A stretch of DNA of 64,000 nt from Oxytricha trifallax. Taxonomy: Eukaryota > Ciliophora > Spirotrichea > Sporadotrichida > Oxytrichidae. The position numbers were made by a program, and so were the translations under genes. This document shows, piece by piece, positions 23,277 through 35,539 of the stretch (its first letter is position 1; the number at the start of each line of letters is the position of its first letter). The notes beneath the pieces were generated by a model, which saw nothing but the letters and a program-made list of their open reading frames with translations, was not told where the DNA came from and did not search any database. The stretch covers positions 1 through 64,000 of the forward strand of contig ARYC01002449.1 in assembly GCA_000711775.1 (NCBI GenBank). The letters run 5' to 3'.

Positions 23277-24290
23277 ATTTTCAGCTTGTTATCTCTATGA
23301 TAAAAGCCTAACTTATAAAGTTCCTTGTGATTAAGTTGCTATTAATGCAAGCTATCTATGACTTCTTTCATCAGTTATGAATATCTAAGTCATTTTAAAG
23401 AGCAATAGTCTGAAAGCTAAATGATCTTTGGTAAGGAGAACAGTATCTCGCTTTATTAAGTATTTGCACTATTTAAACTTAGCCATTTTGAGTACTTGAT
23501 ACTAATTAGTAAACTCCATTTAATACTTATCATCACTAAGGAGATAATTAAAAGGATATACTTTTAAGTAGACTGGTGATCCTTAATAACTTTCTTGCTA
23601 TAAGATTCCTCTAGAATTAGGTAGCTTTAGACAGAAGTATCTGAATCAATCTATGAAAATACTGGAATTTTCTTCTATTATATTTTTATCATGATTTTAG
23701 TGACCTCTGATGCTAAGAGGTTGCGTGCGATCCTCACATACTCTGATTCGCTAGCTAATTTAAGCACCGCAAATTAAAGAGGCTCCCTTGCTTTTCTTTT
23801 TTGGAGCATCTTCTGTTGAGTTTCTTAATCTTCAACTACTATTTCTTTCTTGTGGGCTTCTAAAAAGATGCTTCTCTCAGTCTCTTGTATGAGTGTACTA
23901 TTTATGGCGCTCAAAGCAATCATACTTTCCATTAACTTTGTCATGCTTAAATTATATTGTAGACTTAGCTTCCTTGTGTACCTTCATATGCCTATACCAG
24001 CTAGACTTATAAGGGAAGTCTCTTTCACACTTCTCACAAAATGGGCTTCAACTTCCTCTGCTCTCATTGAAATTTCATTAATAACTTACTCCTCCTCTCT
24101 GTCTCCCACACACTTGTTTGCCATTTATTTTCTATTATTAATTTCAATTTTAATAACTTTGACCTCAAGTGATAGCTCTGGTATATCTATATGAGAGTTT
24201 ATCCCACAGCTATCTCACTTAATATTGATGACATAGGTAAGTCTCATTTAGTTTGATGGAAGTGCTGTTGTTTTTCTTAAAATGTAAGCT
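23277..24290 (-). pseudogene. TBE 57 kDa gene of A3, part upstream of the nested TBE
   Basis: Resumes the kinase-like gene split by B2: FYHRDNKLKI lies across the junction. The zinc-finger part (23850-24200) has the start M-A-N-K-C-V-G-D-R-E-E-E in frame with the CxxC N-terminus near 24270. The remaining C-terminal part lies at about 18480-18887. Confidence 0.72.
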
Positions 24291-24784
24291 CTCATATATA
24301 GATTTAAATTTAAATTATAAAACTCACTCTATAACTTAGAGCTTATATGAGACTTTATAAGCCTACAAGTTTTTAAGGTAAGATTTTTGAGTATTAGTGA
24401 TGATAAATGATTTTTAAAAGAAGATCCAGCTCTAAATATAAATGAGAAAACAACCTTTATTATAGCACATACCAATATCGGAGGTGCACCTAATTAAGTA
24501 TACGATTTGCTATAAGATGTATTTTATGATTTTATAATTAAAATTAAGGTGTTACTGATTAATTAATAGCATTCATTGAAGATCCTAATTAAGTACTAGC
24601 ATTTTAGGAGCTCTCCTAATCAAGCATGCACCATTTAAATTAAATATAATGGAACTATAAATTTATATCAATCTCTCTATTTTTAAACCAGTTTTCACAA
24701 CCTTATTCATGTCCTTCTTATAAGTTGATCTCCTATAGGATGCCCGTATTTAAAAGTAAGTTTAACATAGATATATAATTTTAG

Positions 24785-24960
24785 GGGGAAGTTTCCTGCC
24801 CATTCTTGTGATAAAAAATATTATCAAGGAAGTTTCGTGGCAAGTAAATTAATCAAATTAATTTTCTAATTTTCTTTTTCATTTGTAATTCTTTGTAACT
24901 CTTAGTGATATGACTTGAATCGAGTCCTCCGAGCTTTGTCTCCAAGTTATTACTGCTACT
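24785..24960. repeat. Solo end of the G-capped MITE family replacing the 22 kDa gene
   Basis: GGGGGAAGTTTCCTGCCCA matches the terminus of the 31.6 kb MITE. An imperfect inverted companion (AGGAAGTTTCGTGGCAAG) follows about 40 bp later. TBE homology is lost from here to about 24960. Confidence 0.5.
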
Positions 24961-24984
24961 AAAGAATTTTAAATGGGACTTTAA

Positions 24985-25880
24985 TATATATTAACTTTAC
25001 TCTTAAACCTTTTTATACACATTGACTCTCCCTTCTTTCGCAAATTTTAAGCCAGCTACTTTTGCACTCTCTTAGCTGAACTTTCAACTTTATCAATTCG
25101 CAGCTCATGCATCAATTGGTATAGCAATAGTTATTTTTATAATGATATTTTAGTATTCCCCAGTAGATTCAAGTCCAATAGACAATGGACTGTAAGGTAC
25201 GTTGAACACTAGCGTTAATCTAAATTGATCATAACTCTTCTTCGTCTCATTTTTCTTAAAATCAGAAAGGTTATAAACGAAAAGTATAATTTCTCATTAA
25301 GGGTACTTCACTCTCAGCTGCTTTAAGAATTTAATATACAGCTCTGTCTTAATTGGTCGAGAATGAATTACATAATTTTCTAAACCAACATCCTCACTAG
25401 TACCTCCAAAAATTGCCATTTTTTATATCTTGACTTTCTAGTGATAAACCTCTATATTACTATATCTCTAAAACAAACACTTCAAGATGAAAGTGTTGAA
25501 GGCAAACAAAGCCACTTCAGCATGATAAATCTTAATATTGTTCTATTAAGCTCTCTGTATTTAATTATAAGTATAATTTAGGTTATTGTTGTAAAATGGC
25601 AGAGTGAAATCAATTATTCTCTTGATACGATTCACACCTTTGTAAGTGATACCGTTTCGTTTATAAATGTTAGCAACAGACTATGCAGAGATCTTCAACT
25701 TAGGGAATTGGCGGTGAAACATAGTAGCTCGTTGGTCGAGAGAGAAGTTAGCCCAATACTTCAAGGTTATTTCATTAATAAGATAGTCAATATGCTTCTA
25801 TAAAAATTTTGAATTCCTCTTAGGCTAAGAATTCAGCTATTATTTCTTTAGTTATACAGCTAGCAAGCAGTGATAACGAA
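24985..25880 (-). pseudogene. TBE transposase remnant (A3)
   Basis: Colinear with the A0 and A4 transposases; the DDE blocks are recognisable but several frameshifts and substitutions are present. Confidence 0.75.
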
Positions 25881-26117
25881 CTGTTCACGAACATCGCTTT
25901 AAGAGCAGTGCAATAGACTAATAGTTCTGTACTGGATTGACTTATTCACTATATATTTCACATCTATAACGCAGTTTAAACACTAAATCTATATACTCTT
26001 CATCATAAATATACCCCAAAAGCTTGTAATTTTTATTTTGCATTAAATAATAACCCCTAACAAATTCCTTGCAATTGAAATCACTTATAAATCTCATTTA
26101 AGGGTTTTGGGGTTTTG

Positions 26118-26395
26118 GTTATTCTCCTCAAATTTATTTAAGAATCATAAAAATGTTAATTATTAAATCGGTGTAAAATCTAAAAATAATAATTTACACA
26201 AATAATTACTTAACAAAATTATGATTTTAATTTAAAAAAATTTTATAATGTTAAAGATATAAAAAACAAAAATAATAGACCTAAATTAATTAAACACATT
26301 TTTACAAAATTAAATGATCAAAATCACATTTATATCTAAATTAACTTCAAACAATTTATAATTGTATCGCACTAATGTTATAAAATTAAACGTAG
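26118..26395. other. AT-rich DNA, nothing recognised
   Basis: AT-rich sequence between TBE A3 and the next coding island; no supportable feature. Confidence 0.4.
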
Positions 26396-26399
26396 TAAA

Positions 26400-26500
26400 A
26401 TATATTTACATTTTTCTTGAGTAATATCATTTTTCACTGTCATTTATTCTAATACAAAATTTCCATCAGGATCATTTTTATATAATAACTCGTTGCTTTG
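26400..26500 (-). CDS. MDS of an unidentified minus-strand gene
   Basis: The frame reads MQSNELLYKNDPDGNFVLEQ then MTVKNDITQEK. The DPDGNFVLEQ pattern resembles propeller-like repeats, but I cannot name the family. Flanked by AT-rich non-coding DNA. Confidence 0.5.
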
Positions 26501-27359
26501 CATTATGTTACTATATAATATTTAAATTAAGAAATTAAAGTAATCCATGTCAAAGTATATTTTAAAATTAAAATTAAAACAAATGTAATATATATATATT
26601 TAATGAATAACAAAGCATGGTAAATGGAATTGTTTACTTTTTGGCAGTTATATTTTATTCTTAATCTCCATTCTATTTAATTTGTCGAAATTATTTTATA
26701 ACATAATAATTAAATTAATGCATTTATCAACATTAAAGTTGGAAAAAAATAAAATTTAAACAAATTTTGAAGATTCTTTAATATTCAAAATTACTTTAAA
26801 TGTATATATAATAAAAATTAGAAAGAATGTTATTATTCTTTTAATAAAGATTAAATGATAATTCTGGTTGATTCTTTCATTCATAAATCTAAGATAAAAA
26901 TTAATATAAAGATACTGAAGATATAAAGATTCAGAAAAATTTGTTGAAATTTTGAATAATTATCTAATTACATAAGCTTTTTTAGATTTACATAAATGTA
27001 TAAAGAATAACTCATAATAAAGTTAATTAAATATCTAAATAAAATAATATATAATTAATTGCATTAATTAATTTTGAAAAGAAAATGATTAATTAATGAA
27101 TCTTATTAGTTAAATTTTATATTTTAATTTTTAAAAATAGTATTTTATATTAATAGTGATTAGAAGAAAAAAAGTATATTAATATTAACTTATGATAATA
27201 ATTAATTTTCACATTAAAATGAAAATAACTTAACAATTAATTCAGAATACTTAATCATAATTATTACAAAGTTAATAAATAATAAAAAAGCATTTAATTT
27301 ACTTCAACATTTTTAACTTCCTGTTTTAAATTAAATATTTATAATTTTAATATTCTAGT
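26501..27359. other. AT-rich DNA, probable IES
   Basis: About 860 bp of AT-rich sequence between two same-strand coding islands. No repeat or ORF I can support. Confidence 0.4.
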
Positions 27360-27500
27360 TATGCAGTGGTAAATCTATTTATTACTAATATAATCTATTA
27401 TCTTCTGTATTAGAGTATCCCTCTAATACTGGCAGCTATACTTCTCTCTGAGCCTTATCTTAAAGTAAACTCTTGCCACTTTTCGAAACATCTGGCTATA
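27360..27500 (-). CDS. MDS of an unidentified minus-strand gene
   Basis: The frame reads DVSKSGKSLLQDKAQREV followed by PVLEGYSNTEDNRLYQQQ, with four or more TAA/TAG Gln codons and raised GC. Hydrophilic; no motif recognised. Confidence 0.55.
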
Positions 27501-27774
27501 TTAATAATTATCTACAATTAAAATCATTTCAAATGAGCATAGCAATTTAGTAAAAATTTAATTTAATATTAAAACTCTTTCTTTCAGTAAAGATATAATT
27601 TTAATTTAAAATATGATTCTATAAATTTTTAAAATTATTATTATCTATATCTCAATTGTTTCATTAATTGAACCATCTTTTGAGTTTTAATGTTTATTGA
27701 TATGTGAATCTCCCTAATTCTTGTCTAACAAGTATATATTTAAAAAAAACAAATGAAAATAATTAAATTAAGCT

Positions 27775-28030
27775 TTAAAGAGAATTTGACTTTTAACTTC
27801 TCAAATGTACGCGATCAGATGGATTGTTTGGACCATCTTTATTAACTTTAGATGTAGGGTTTAGTGATCCTTTTCTCGAAATAATTTAAGTTTTGTCATT
27901 TTAAGAAATTTAATCATCATCCTCCATTTATTAAATATTTAAAGGAAGATATTTAAAAAATTGATTTTTTGCATTTTTAGATTTTATCATCTTATTGATA
28001 CTTTGGAGAGTGATTTGCAGATTTCTATAA
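27775..28030 (-). CDS. MDS of an unidentified minus-strand gene
   Basis: One continuous frame from ITLQSINKMIKSKNAKNQFF through MEDDDQISQNDKTQIISRKG to NPSDRVHLRSQKSNSL. The ATG at M-E-D-D-D might be a start, but the frame is open upstream of it. Low-complexity, basic and Ser-rich, like a cytosolic linker. Confidence 0.55.
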
Positions 28031-28439
28031 TAAATAATGAATAATAGGAAATTTAATTGATTACTTTGGATTTCGGAGATATCTATTTAAATATCATAAA
28101 TATATAATTTAAAAGGAAATTTATAAATCAATAAAATTAAATATTAATGATTAGTAAATGGTTATACTAGAATTTTTTATACTTTTATTATAGAATCTTC
28201 AAATATTTAAAATTAGGGCAATCAAAATGTCTTTTTTATTATGCAAATCTTTTTAAACATTATTTTTTTCCTTAAATTATTGAATTCTTTTGAAGTTAAA
28301 ATTTTTAATTATTTTTTTCGTAATGTAATTTTATAAAACATATTAAATTTTAAAGTGAAAAAAAGTTTTTCATTTATAAAATTAAAATTTTATAAGAATT
28401 AAGAAAAAATAATTGCTTTAAAACTATAAAATAATAAAT

Positions 28440-28545
28440 ATATACTTAGATATTCATTAAAAAAATTTTTTAGTTAAATCTACGTTTCTCTCTTTTCTAA
28501 TATTTCTCTGGATTTTTGTTTCAAAATTTCTTCAAAGTCCTACTG
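28440..28545 (-). CDS. MDS with coiled-coil character
   Basis: The frame reads QQDFEEILKQKSREILEKRE then TQIQLKNFFNEYLSIY. Strongly charged and helical. Confidence 0.5.
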
Positions 28546-28803
28546 ATAATAATTTATAATTATTATTAAAGTTGTAAAATATTTGTGAAAATGTAAATTG
28601 ATTGAGGTATAATTTGCTAATTTAATATAATAATAATAATAATTAATAATTTGATCACATTGAGGTCTTTGGGGACCCCTGATCAATAAGCTTTAAAGCA
28701 TATAAGGGTCTAGCCCTTTTAATTATATTAGTTATCATCTGATCTGTTCAATCTCTGTGGTTGTCTCATTTCAGATTCTTTAAATTAAATCTTAACAATT
28801 CAA

Positions 28804-29084
28804 TCAAAATAATGAATTCTTATGAGACCATAACTGTCTTAGATATACTCTTTCTTAGTAGAACTTGAGTACATACTTGTCAATCTCTCTCTCTTCTTCT
28901 TCTCTATCGATTGATCTAACTCCATCATAGACTCCGGACTCTACATATTGTTGGAGTTCTTCCATGGTTTCTTCGAATGATCTTGTTCTTTAGTTCATCT
29001 CGAGGCAGTCAATAGAGTTACAAATTGAGCACCATTTCCCATTAATCTTCAGTTCATGAAGTCCCACTTCCTAGAACATCTTTA
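28804..29084 (-). CDS. Terminal MDS: C-terminus of an unidentified gene
   Basis: A clean frame of about 90 codons with MFQEVGLHELKINGKWC, a CxxC (C-S-I-C), SFEETMEELQQYVESGVYDG, then EIDKYVLKFYQERVYLRQL and a TGA stop at 28804-28806. GC is clearly above the flanks. The following 150 bp (28650-28803) would be the 3' untranslated region. Function unknown. Which upstream MDS precedes it is not established; islands at 32-33 kb are on the same strand. Confidence 0.65.
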
Positions 29085-29149
29085 ATTAATTTTATTATTA
29101 TTTAATATACAAAAGTCCCAAATCTTTTATATGTTATTTATTAGGTATA

Positions 29150-30130
29150 ATTAATTGTATTGGTTAGTTCCTAGATTTAGGGAGTAAATCTATGGGGTTT
29201 AGGGATTTCTGGGTTTTCAAAAGTTTTATTCTCTGGCTTAATGCCAGAATGTGTTTGGTTTAGTTATTAGGGGTCATAAACTTTTTGGTTATGCGGTGCT
29301 TGCTCCTTACTACTTATATGACAATATTACTTGATTTTATATTTAGTATTAAATAGCCTAATACATTTGGGTGATTCCCATAATATCTTTGGTCAACTTT
29401 TGTCATTATTGGAGTGATTCTCTAATAATTGTTTCTTTACTATTGAATATGAAATTAGTATTCGTGACGTATTAGAGATTTTGGAGTGACTCCTTCTAAT
29501 TCGTATCTTAGTTGTTTCTTCCATTTAGATGAAAGAATAGCTTCTCTGAGTCTTCTTGTTTTAGTTCGATACTAGGAATTTATTGTAGAGGGGATTGTTT
29601 GTTTTTTGAGGATTTTGACAGTGTTGAATTTCTTCCTTCTTTCTATTTATTATGTAGGGTTCTAGTTTAGAGATGTGTTAACTAATGACGAAATTTCTTC
29701 GGTTAGGCCTCATGCCGACTTGAAGTTGAAAATGTCAACATGAACAGAGAGTGGACTTTGGGAAGAGTTTTGGAGGTGGGCAGTGTACTAATTGGACGTA
29801 AGTATACTTTTTGGCAGGTTTAGATAGCTTGACTCTGAGGTAATCTATTCGAAAATTAAGAAAACCTATAGCGAGTGTGTGCTCCTTGTGCAAGGCTTTG
29901 TGTAAATAGTGCCTAGCTGGTTGGGAACGGGTACTAAAAGAATGTACTGACTTAAGGGTGTCAAGACTGACATACTCTATGATATTGACCACTCGTGAAT
30001 ATGTTGGTACTTCTTTGTTAAAACGCACCTCTGAATCCTACGATCCAGCTGGAGGAAGGTCGCTTTTCGGACTAATGAGGTAAAAATTTTACCTCTATCT
30101 TTAGAACGGTTCGCCTGTCCCTCCTCGTTC
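29150..30130. other. GC-elevated block, identity unknown
   Basis: A 1-kb stretch richer in G and C than its surroundings, with a sharp right edge after CCTCCTCGTTCCAACC. A minus frame from about 30120 to 29735 is open (EVRFNKEVPTYSRVVNIIEY onward) and ends CSC-TGA, but its composition is unlike the MDSs around it and may be a by-product of a structured or repetitive sequence. Possible retroelement fragment. Confidence 0.35.
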
Positions 30131-31595
30131 CAACCAATTTCTCTTAACTTTTTAATTTAAGAATTGCTAATTTAATATAATTTTATCAACTTAGTAAATT
30201 TTGATTGCTTTAGAAGATCTAATACTCAAACAAAAAAATAATTAAAAGATTGTTATTTTAAATTTTCACTTTGACTTGTACACTTAAAATATTGTGTTAA
30301 TTCTCTTCTTTAATTAAATGATTCTTAATTGCATTTAGATTAAAAGAAATTCAACTAATTTTTATTTGTATATAGCAAAAAACTTATTCTTCATATAAAA
30401 AAACGAAATAAGTAAAAATCATTTTCTCTGATAATTTTAAACATATGAACTTTCGTTCAAATTAACTTCTGGAGAAAAAATGCAAGAAAGTTAAGAATAA
30501 TAGATATAATAATGAGTAAAATACTTTTTGTCAATATAATTATTAAATGATCTTGTTTTGTCTATTCTTAGTGCTACTATGATATAAAATTAAGTTTAGA
30601 ATAGTTTTTGTCATCGTTAATGTTAGAATAGTTTTGCTAAACTATGTTTCATTTGGAAAATAATAATTAAAATTTGATAAATATTATTTATAAATAGTAT
30701 CAATTAGCAATATAGAAATTTAGAAATATAATTGTTTATAAAGTCTTCATATGCTATAATTTTATTTTCTTATATAATCTAATCCCTAAAAAATTAAAGT
30801 GCCTTAGTTTTAATTAAGTTATTATGATAGAGTAATTAATCTATAAATCAAATATTTCTTATCATGACTAAAATTAATTTGTAAATATATATTAGAAGTT
30901 CAGAAAGCCTTCAATTAAAAAAAGTATATTTTTAATATCTACAAACTTATAGAGGAGGGGATGTTTGGTGCCCCGAATTGGTATATCTACCCAAGGGCAA
31001 AGTTACCTGCACCAAGTAGGTAGTTCCTTGCTTCACATTAAAAAAATTAATTTCTATTTAATTTCTCAAAGTCTTTGTCATCAACTATTTATAATAATTC
31101 ATATTTTAACATCCAGTATTTTGTTTATCATGATAAAAATTTCAAATATTTTATCAAAGTAGCATTTATTATTTATGTAAATAATATGTACAACATAATT
31201 TACAATATATAAAAAGTTAATGAATAAATACAAACCTTGAAATATTATTAAAAATTGTATTTTATTAATCTAATACAAATACAATTATTAATTATTATAT
31301 TTATATATTCTTTTCAAATCAAATATATTTTTGCATTTTGAGTTTAGAGCATACTCAATAATTGAAAATTATTGTAATTAATTGAAATTTTAGAGCGGCA
31401 GGAATTATAAATAAATCTTGTCAATTAAGATTTTTAAAATTAATTTAAACTCTATTGCAACCATGAATTATTTAATTTAAGAAGCAAGTTTATTTAAGTA
31501 TAAAATAATGCTCTAAATTTTCTTACATTAATTAATAAATTTCGATAAATTTCTATTAAAATTAAAAAAAAGTAAAAACATAATTGATAAAAGAA
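30131..31595. other. AT-rich DNA with one short GC hairpin
   Basis: Mostly featureless. At 30961-31017, TTGGTGC and GCACCAA frame a GC-richer 50-bp loop next to GAGGAGGGG, possibly the remnant of a small transposon end. Nothing else recognised. Confidence 0.35.
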
Positions 31596-31600
31596 ATTAT

Positions 31601-31961
31601 GGGGGGAAAGTTTCCTACCCCCAATGTTGAATTTTATATTTTTTGGCAATAAAAATATTAGAAACAATTAAATTTCAATTTCAATTACCATAACCATTTA
31701 CTAAACAACTTTTATTAATAAATAATTTTAAAGGTACATAATTATTCTTTATCAAATTATTTATTATAAACAAGGCTAAAGTAATTGTTTTTTATTAATA
31801 ATTAATAAGATTTTCATTAAAAATGTAAATTCAATATATAAATAGAAAATATATTTGAAGCTAAATTAAAAATATCTATATCATAATTGATGATAAAGAT
31901 TCTTTGAAAATTAAAAAAATTACATATTTTTATGTATGGGGCAGGAAACTTTCCCCCCCCG
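31601..31961. mobile_element. 361-bp MITE with G-run termini
   Basis: The left end GGGGGGAAAGTTTCC and the right end GGAAACTTTCCCCCCCC are inverted repeats of about 22 bp. AATTAT flanks both sides (31595-31600 and 31962-31967). The interior is AT-rich without an ORF. Confidence 0.82.
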
Positions 31962-32059
31962 AATTATATATTTTTTAAAGTATTTAATTTATTTTTTTAA
32001 ATTATAAATTTTCATTCGTTTTATAATTAAGAATAAATTTGTTTAAATTTATGAAAATA

Positions 32060-32245
32060 TTGTATCGTTATAATATCATAGTAAACTGTTTAAAAGTGGG
32101 AAACATTACTAACTACATTGTTAGGGCTGATGCTCCTCTCGAGAAGTTCTTAATCTTGTTTAACTTTGTTCAAGTTTGTCACTGTGTCTTGCATTTCAAA
32201 TGTAATATTTGTTATAAAATAAATAGGGGTAATATGAATTAGAGG
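32060..32245 (-). CDS. MDS of an unidentified minus-strand gene
   Basis: The frame reads FEMQDTVTNLNKVKQDQELL and SISPNNVVSNVSHFQTVYYD, with an internal TAA read as Gln. Flanks are AT-rich. Confidence 0.55.
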
Positions 32246-32744
32246 AATTTAAATTTATTATAATTTCTTTTAAATAAAATGCAAATGTGTTTAATTAATT
32301 TCATTTTATTATTATGTTAATTATTTATAAAATAATATTTCATCTACATATATTTAAATTCAAAAATTTTCACTCTAATTATAAAAAATTTATTTTAAAG
32401 AATGGATTTTAAAATTAAAATCCTTTTAATTAATTTGAATAAAATATTCAATTTATAAAAATCAATTCTTCTGTAATTTATTATATAAATTACAGAAATA
32501 TATAAATTATAATAAGGTTTGTTTAACATATATAAAGTTAATAATAGAAATTTCGAACATATTTTATTAGTTTTATTAAGCATATTGAAAATAATAGCCC
32601 TTTACATAGAAACTACATTATAGGGCAAAAATGATTAAGATTATATAGATTTATTAATTTTTTCAAAATGAGTATATATTATTAAAAATATTATTTATTT
32701 TATTCATTTTACAAATATGAATGATCACAAGTAATATTTCATTA

Positions 32745-32880
32745 ATTGTCAAAACATAATCTAATAAATTGATCATAAATATATAACTACAGTACTTCTT
32801 CCTTAATGTGAGGAGCTTATTATATCAAAAAAGTTCTCGATCTAAAAAACACAAGAAAATAAATTTATGTTTATCTTCTT
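32745..32880 (-). CDS. Probable MDS
   Basis: The frame reads RSRTFLIQQAPHIKEEVLQL then YIYDQFIRLCFDN. Same strand as neighbours. Confidence 0.45.
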
Positions 32881-33084
32881 TATTTTAATTATATTTCCTA
32901 CTTATAAGCCAGTTTATCTAATATTTGTAGATTAGATATACATTAAAAATTAATGAATTCTTTTTACTTTAGAGATGTGATAAAATAATTCTAACTTGCT
33001 TCAATTCGAGTGTATTTAATTTCAATTTTTAAAGAAATTTTAATTTATTTCATATTAAAAAATAAATTAAAGCATTAAGTTAAT

Positions 33085-33350
33085 TTAAATCCTCCTTTAA
33101 ATTTATTTAAAAGTGTTAAGGGTTTGCTGTGTTATTTCTAACTTCTTATTTAATAATCAATAAGTTGCTGGGTTATTAAAAATAAGGCAATAAGAATTGG
33201 AGTTATAGTATTTATGTTTTTAGAATTCCGTATATACTTTTTTTAACTTAAAATATAAGGAAATTTTTAATACAGCTATCCTTTTTATTTACTAGTACAG
33301 ATTTAAATAATTTTCAAATTGCTCATTATCTCTCAATTTATCTTACTATA
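33085..33350 (-). CDS. MDS encoding a membrane segment
   Basis: A hydrophobic stretch TPILIALFLITQQLIDY is followed by HSKPLTLLNKFKGGFKLT. An adjacent piece (RDNEQFENYLNLYQ, 33290-33340) may be a separate MDS. It suggests a membrane protein; family unknown. Confidence 0.5.
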
Positions 33351-33664
33351 AAAGTTATTTATTTGACTTTATAAAATTTATATTGCATTATCTTTATTAA
33401 CAAAATAGTCGATAAGTTTTTATTTAATTATCATAATTTTTTATGGTAAAGTGATATCAAAATTAAAATTAAACAGATATGATAAATTAAAATTAATCAT
33501 TAAAAGGAAGATAGCATTTATTTAGAAAAGATACATATTTTTTTAAAAAAATTAAGATTCAATTATATATAGGAAAAATATGAAATAAAATTTGAAGTGA
33601 TGATGAATGATTTAAAATCAAATAAATTTAACATATCACTGTTTAATACTAAAATCAAACCATC

Positions 33665-34230
33665 AATTTTAGTCGTGACGTAGACGTATCTGAGTGAGTT
33701 GACGTGGCAAATTCTGTGACGTGGCAGTCATGAAGTAGAAAACTCCCAAAAAACCAATCTCGCTATCACCTAGTTTCCTCCCGAAATCAAGATGTCTGGT
33801 TACAACCCGGACAGAGCTTGCAAGATTCAACCAGGCAACAGAAGTTGGAGAAAAACGCTTACCGGTCCCACCGCTGCTGGGAAACGTAATCCCTGTCCTT
33901 TCGCTGTGGTAGCTTCAGTACCCTAACCCGGTGTGGGAGAAAAATCCTTATCGTTGGCTTCAATGGTTTTCATTTTCTCACTTTTAGAGGCAGAGCGTAC
34001 CTCTATCCTGCTCCCTATTAACTAGGAAACTGAACTCAAGCCAGGTAACTCATCTAATGCAGGGAAATCTTAGGATCCAGCTCACTCGAAGAATGAACGC
34101 TGACAGATTGAACCCCGCTGACTGGCCCCTCATGCATTGCGCCCAGCAACCCCCTATCTGCCCTCGATAGGCATTAGTGTAGTAGAAAGCTCTATTAGAA
34201 AGTCCTAAGTGGTTGGTACCACCTAGCAAT
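33665..34230 (+). other. GC-rich island, identity unknown
   Basis: About 560 bp of roughly 50% GC in 20% GC surroundings. It opens with repeated (T/G)TGACGTGGCA (33700 and 33717). A plus frame from ATG 33792 (MSGYNPDRACKIQPGNRSWR) stays open for about 100 codons with TAA/TAG as Gln until TGA. The content also has hairpin-like pairs (CCCACCGCTGCTGGG). It could be an MDS, a retroelement piece or a structured RNA gene. I cannot decide. Confidence 0.4.
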
Positions 34231-35535
34231 TAACTTTCTAATTTAATAATAATAAAAAATTTGAAGTAACTTTTTAGAATATACACCTTTTTTGTAAAAA
34301 CAAAAACTACTATTAAAGTTTATAGGTATTTTATCGACACAATAATAGCTCATACAATTATAAAGCAAAAAAGTGAAATAATTTTAATAAATTTATAGAT
34401 AGAAGTGATTTAAATTTATCTATCAGTCTTTTTTATATTTGATAAAATTTTGATCTATAATTTTCAAATTAAATCAATATTTAAAATAAATATTTAAGAT
34501 TTATCACAAGGAAGATATTAATAATAAATTTACTTATTTTATGAGTCTATCTTCATTATAAATTTTCTATTAAAAATTATATTTTTTATCTTGATAAGAT
34601 TTTTATGTGAGTATTTATTTGTATAATCTTACTCTTTCATATATTTAATTCATATAATTTAAACTGGATTTTTTTCAATTTTATCTAGATAGAGAAATCT
34701 TTTCTGAAATAATAGAAGTATATAACATACTTAATTTGATTTATCATATTCAAGAAATGTAATGATTATTTAAAATACAATTTAATTTTAATATCTTATT
34801 ATTTTATTTTATAAAATTAACTACTTGTGTATTACAACAATGAAAACAAATTTATTGATATATTTCTTTAAACTTAGGAGTTAACTAAATTCTTATATTT
34901 ATATATTTAAATTAAATTTTCAATTTAAATATATATAATAAATATAAATTATTAATTTGTGTGATTCAATATATTATTTCTCAAAATAAATAATTGAAAT
35001 TATAAATTAAAAGATTTATTGAATAGCAAAAATTAATTAATTAATAAATCATTAAATTATACCTAAAATTTAAATGAAAAAATTAAGAAAAAAAGTTTAG
35101 TAAAATCACGATACTTAGATGAAATATTTAAATTTTCTTGTTGTTTTTTGATAATAATTCATTAAAAATTGTCAATGTAATATAAATTTATAAATGTAAT
35201 AATTCTTAAAATAAGTATATTAAAATCTTAATTATAATAAATTAACAATTCAAAAGTATATTTAAGAATTTCTTATAGGCTTAATTAATATAATAAGATT
35301 AACAAATATAATTTTTTTTTAAATCTAATACAAATGAATAATTATTTTTTTGAGATTCTTTTAATTTATTCAAAATAAGAAATTACTTAAACAAAAAATG
35401 GAAAATTAATTGTGAAAAATTTGCCTGGTGAATTTTTAAAAAATAAATACATTAGAATATTTTTTATCTTATTACTATTCTGTCAGAGTTAAGGAATTAA
35501 ATATAGAAATAGTGAAGTCAAATGAAATTGAATTT
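34231..35535. other. AT-rich DNA, nothing recognised
   Basis: About 1.3 kb of very AT-rich sequence with no repeat or convincing coding frame. Confidence 0.4.
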
Positions 35536-35539
35536 GAAT

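Larger units (their letters stand above)
18359..26117. mobile_element. TBE type A split by a nested TBE (copy A3)
   Basis: The left terminus at 18359 (CAATACCCCAAAACC) is preceded by ATT. The right terminus GGGTTTTGGGGTTTTG ends at 26117, followed by GTT, a probably mutated duplication. The zinc-finger/kinase gene is interrupted at 18888-23276 by TBE B2 and resumes with colinear sequence. Without the insert it is about 3.37 kb, with most of the 22 kDa gene deleted (about 24790-24955). Confidence 0.92.

Noticed and set aside
23850..24194. Plus-strand hydrophobic ORF
   Set aside because: Shadow of the TBE A3 zinc-finger gene on the minus strand.
29735..30120. Fragment of large-subunit rRNA or its antisense ORF
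   Set aside because: The universally conserved sarcin-ricin motif (AGTACGAGAGGA) and other core rRNA blocks are absent; similarity was only impressionistic.
32395..32583. Minus-strand Ile/Asn/Tyr/Lys-rich short ORF
   Set aside because: Composition is what AT-rich non-coding DNA gives; no edges or motifs.
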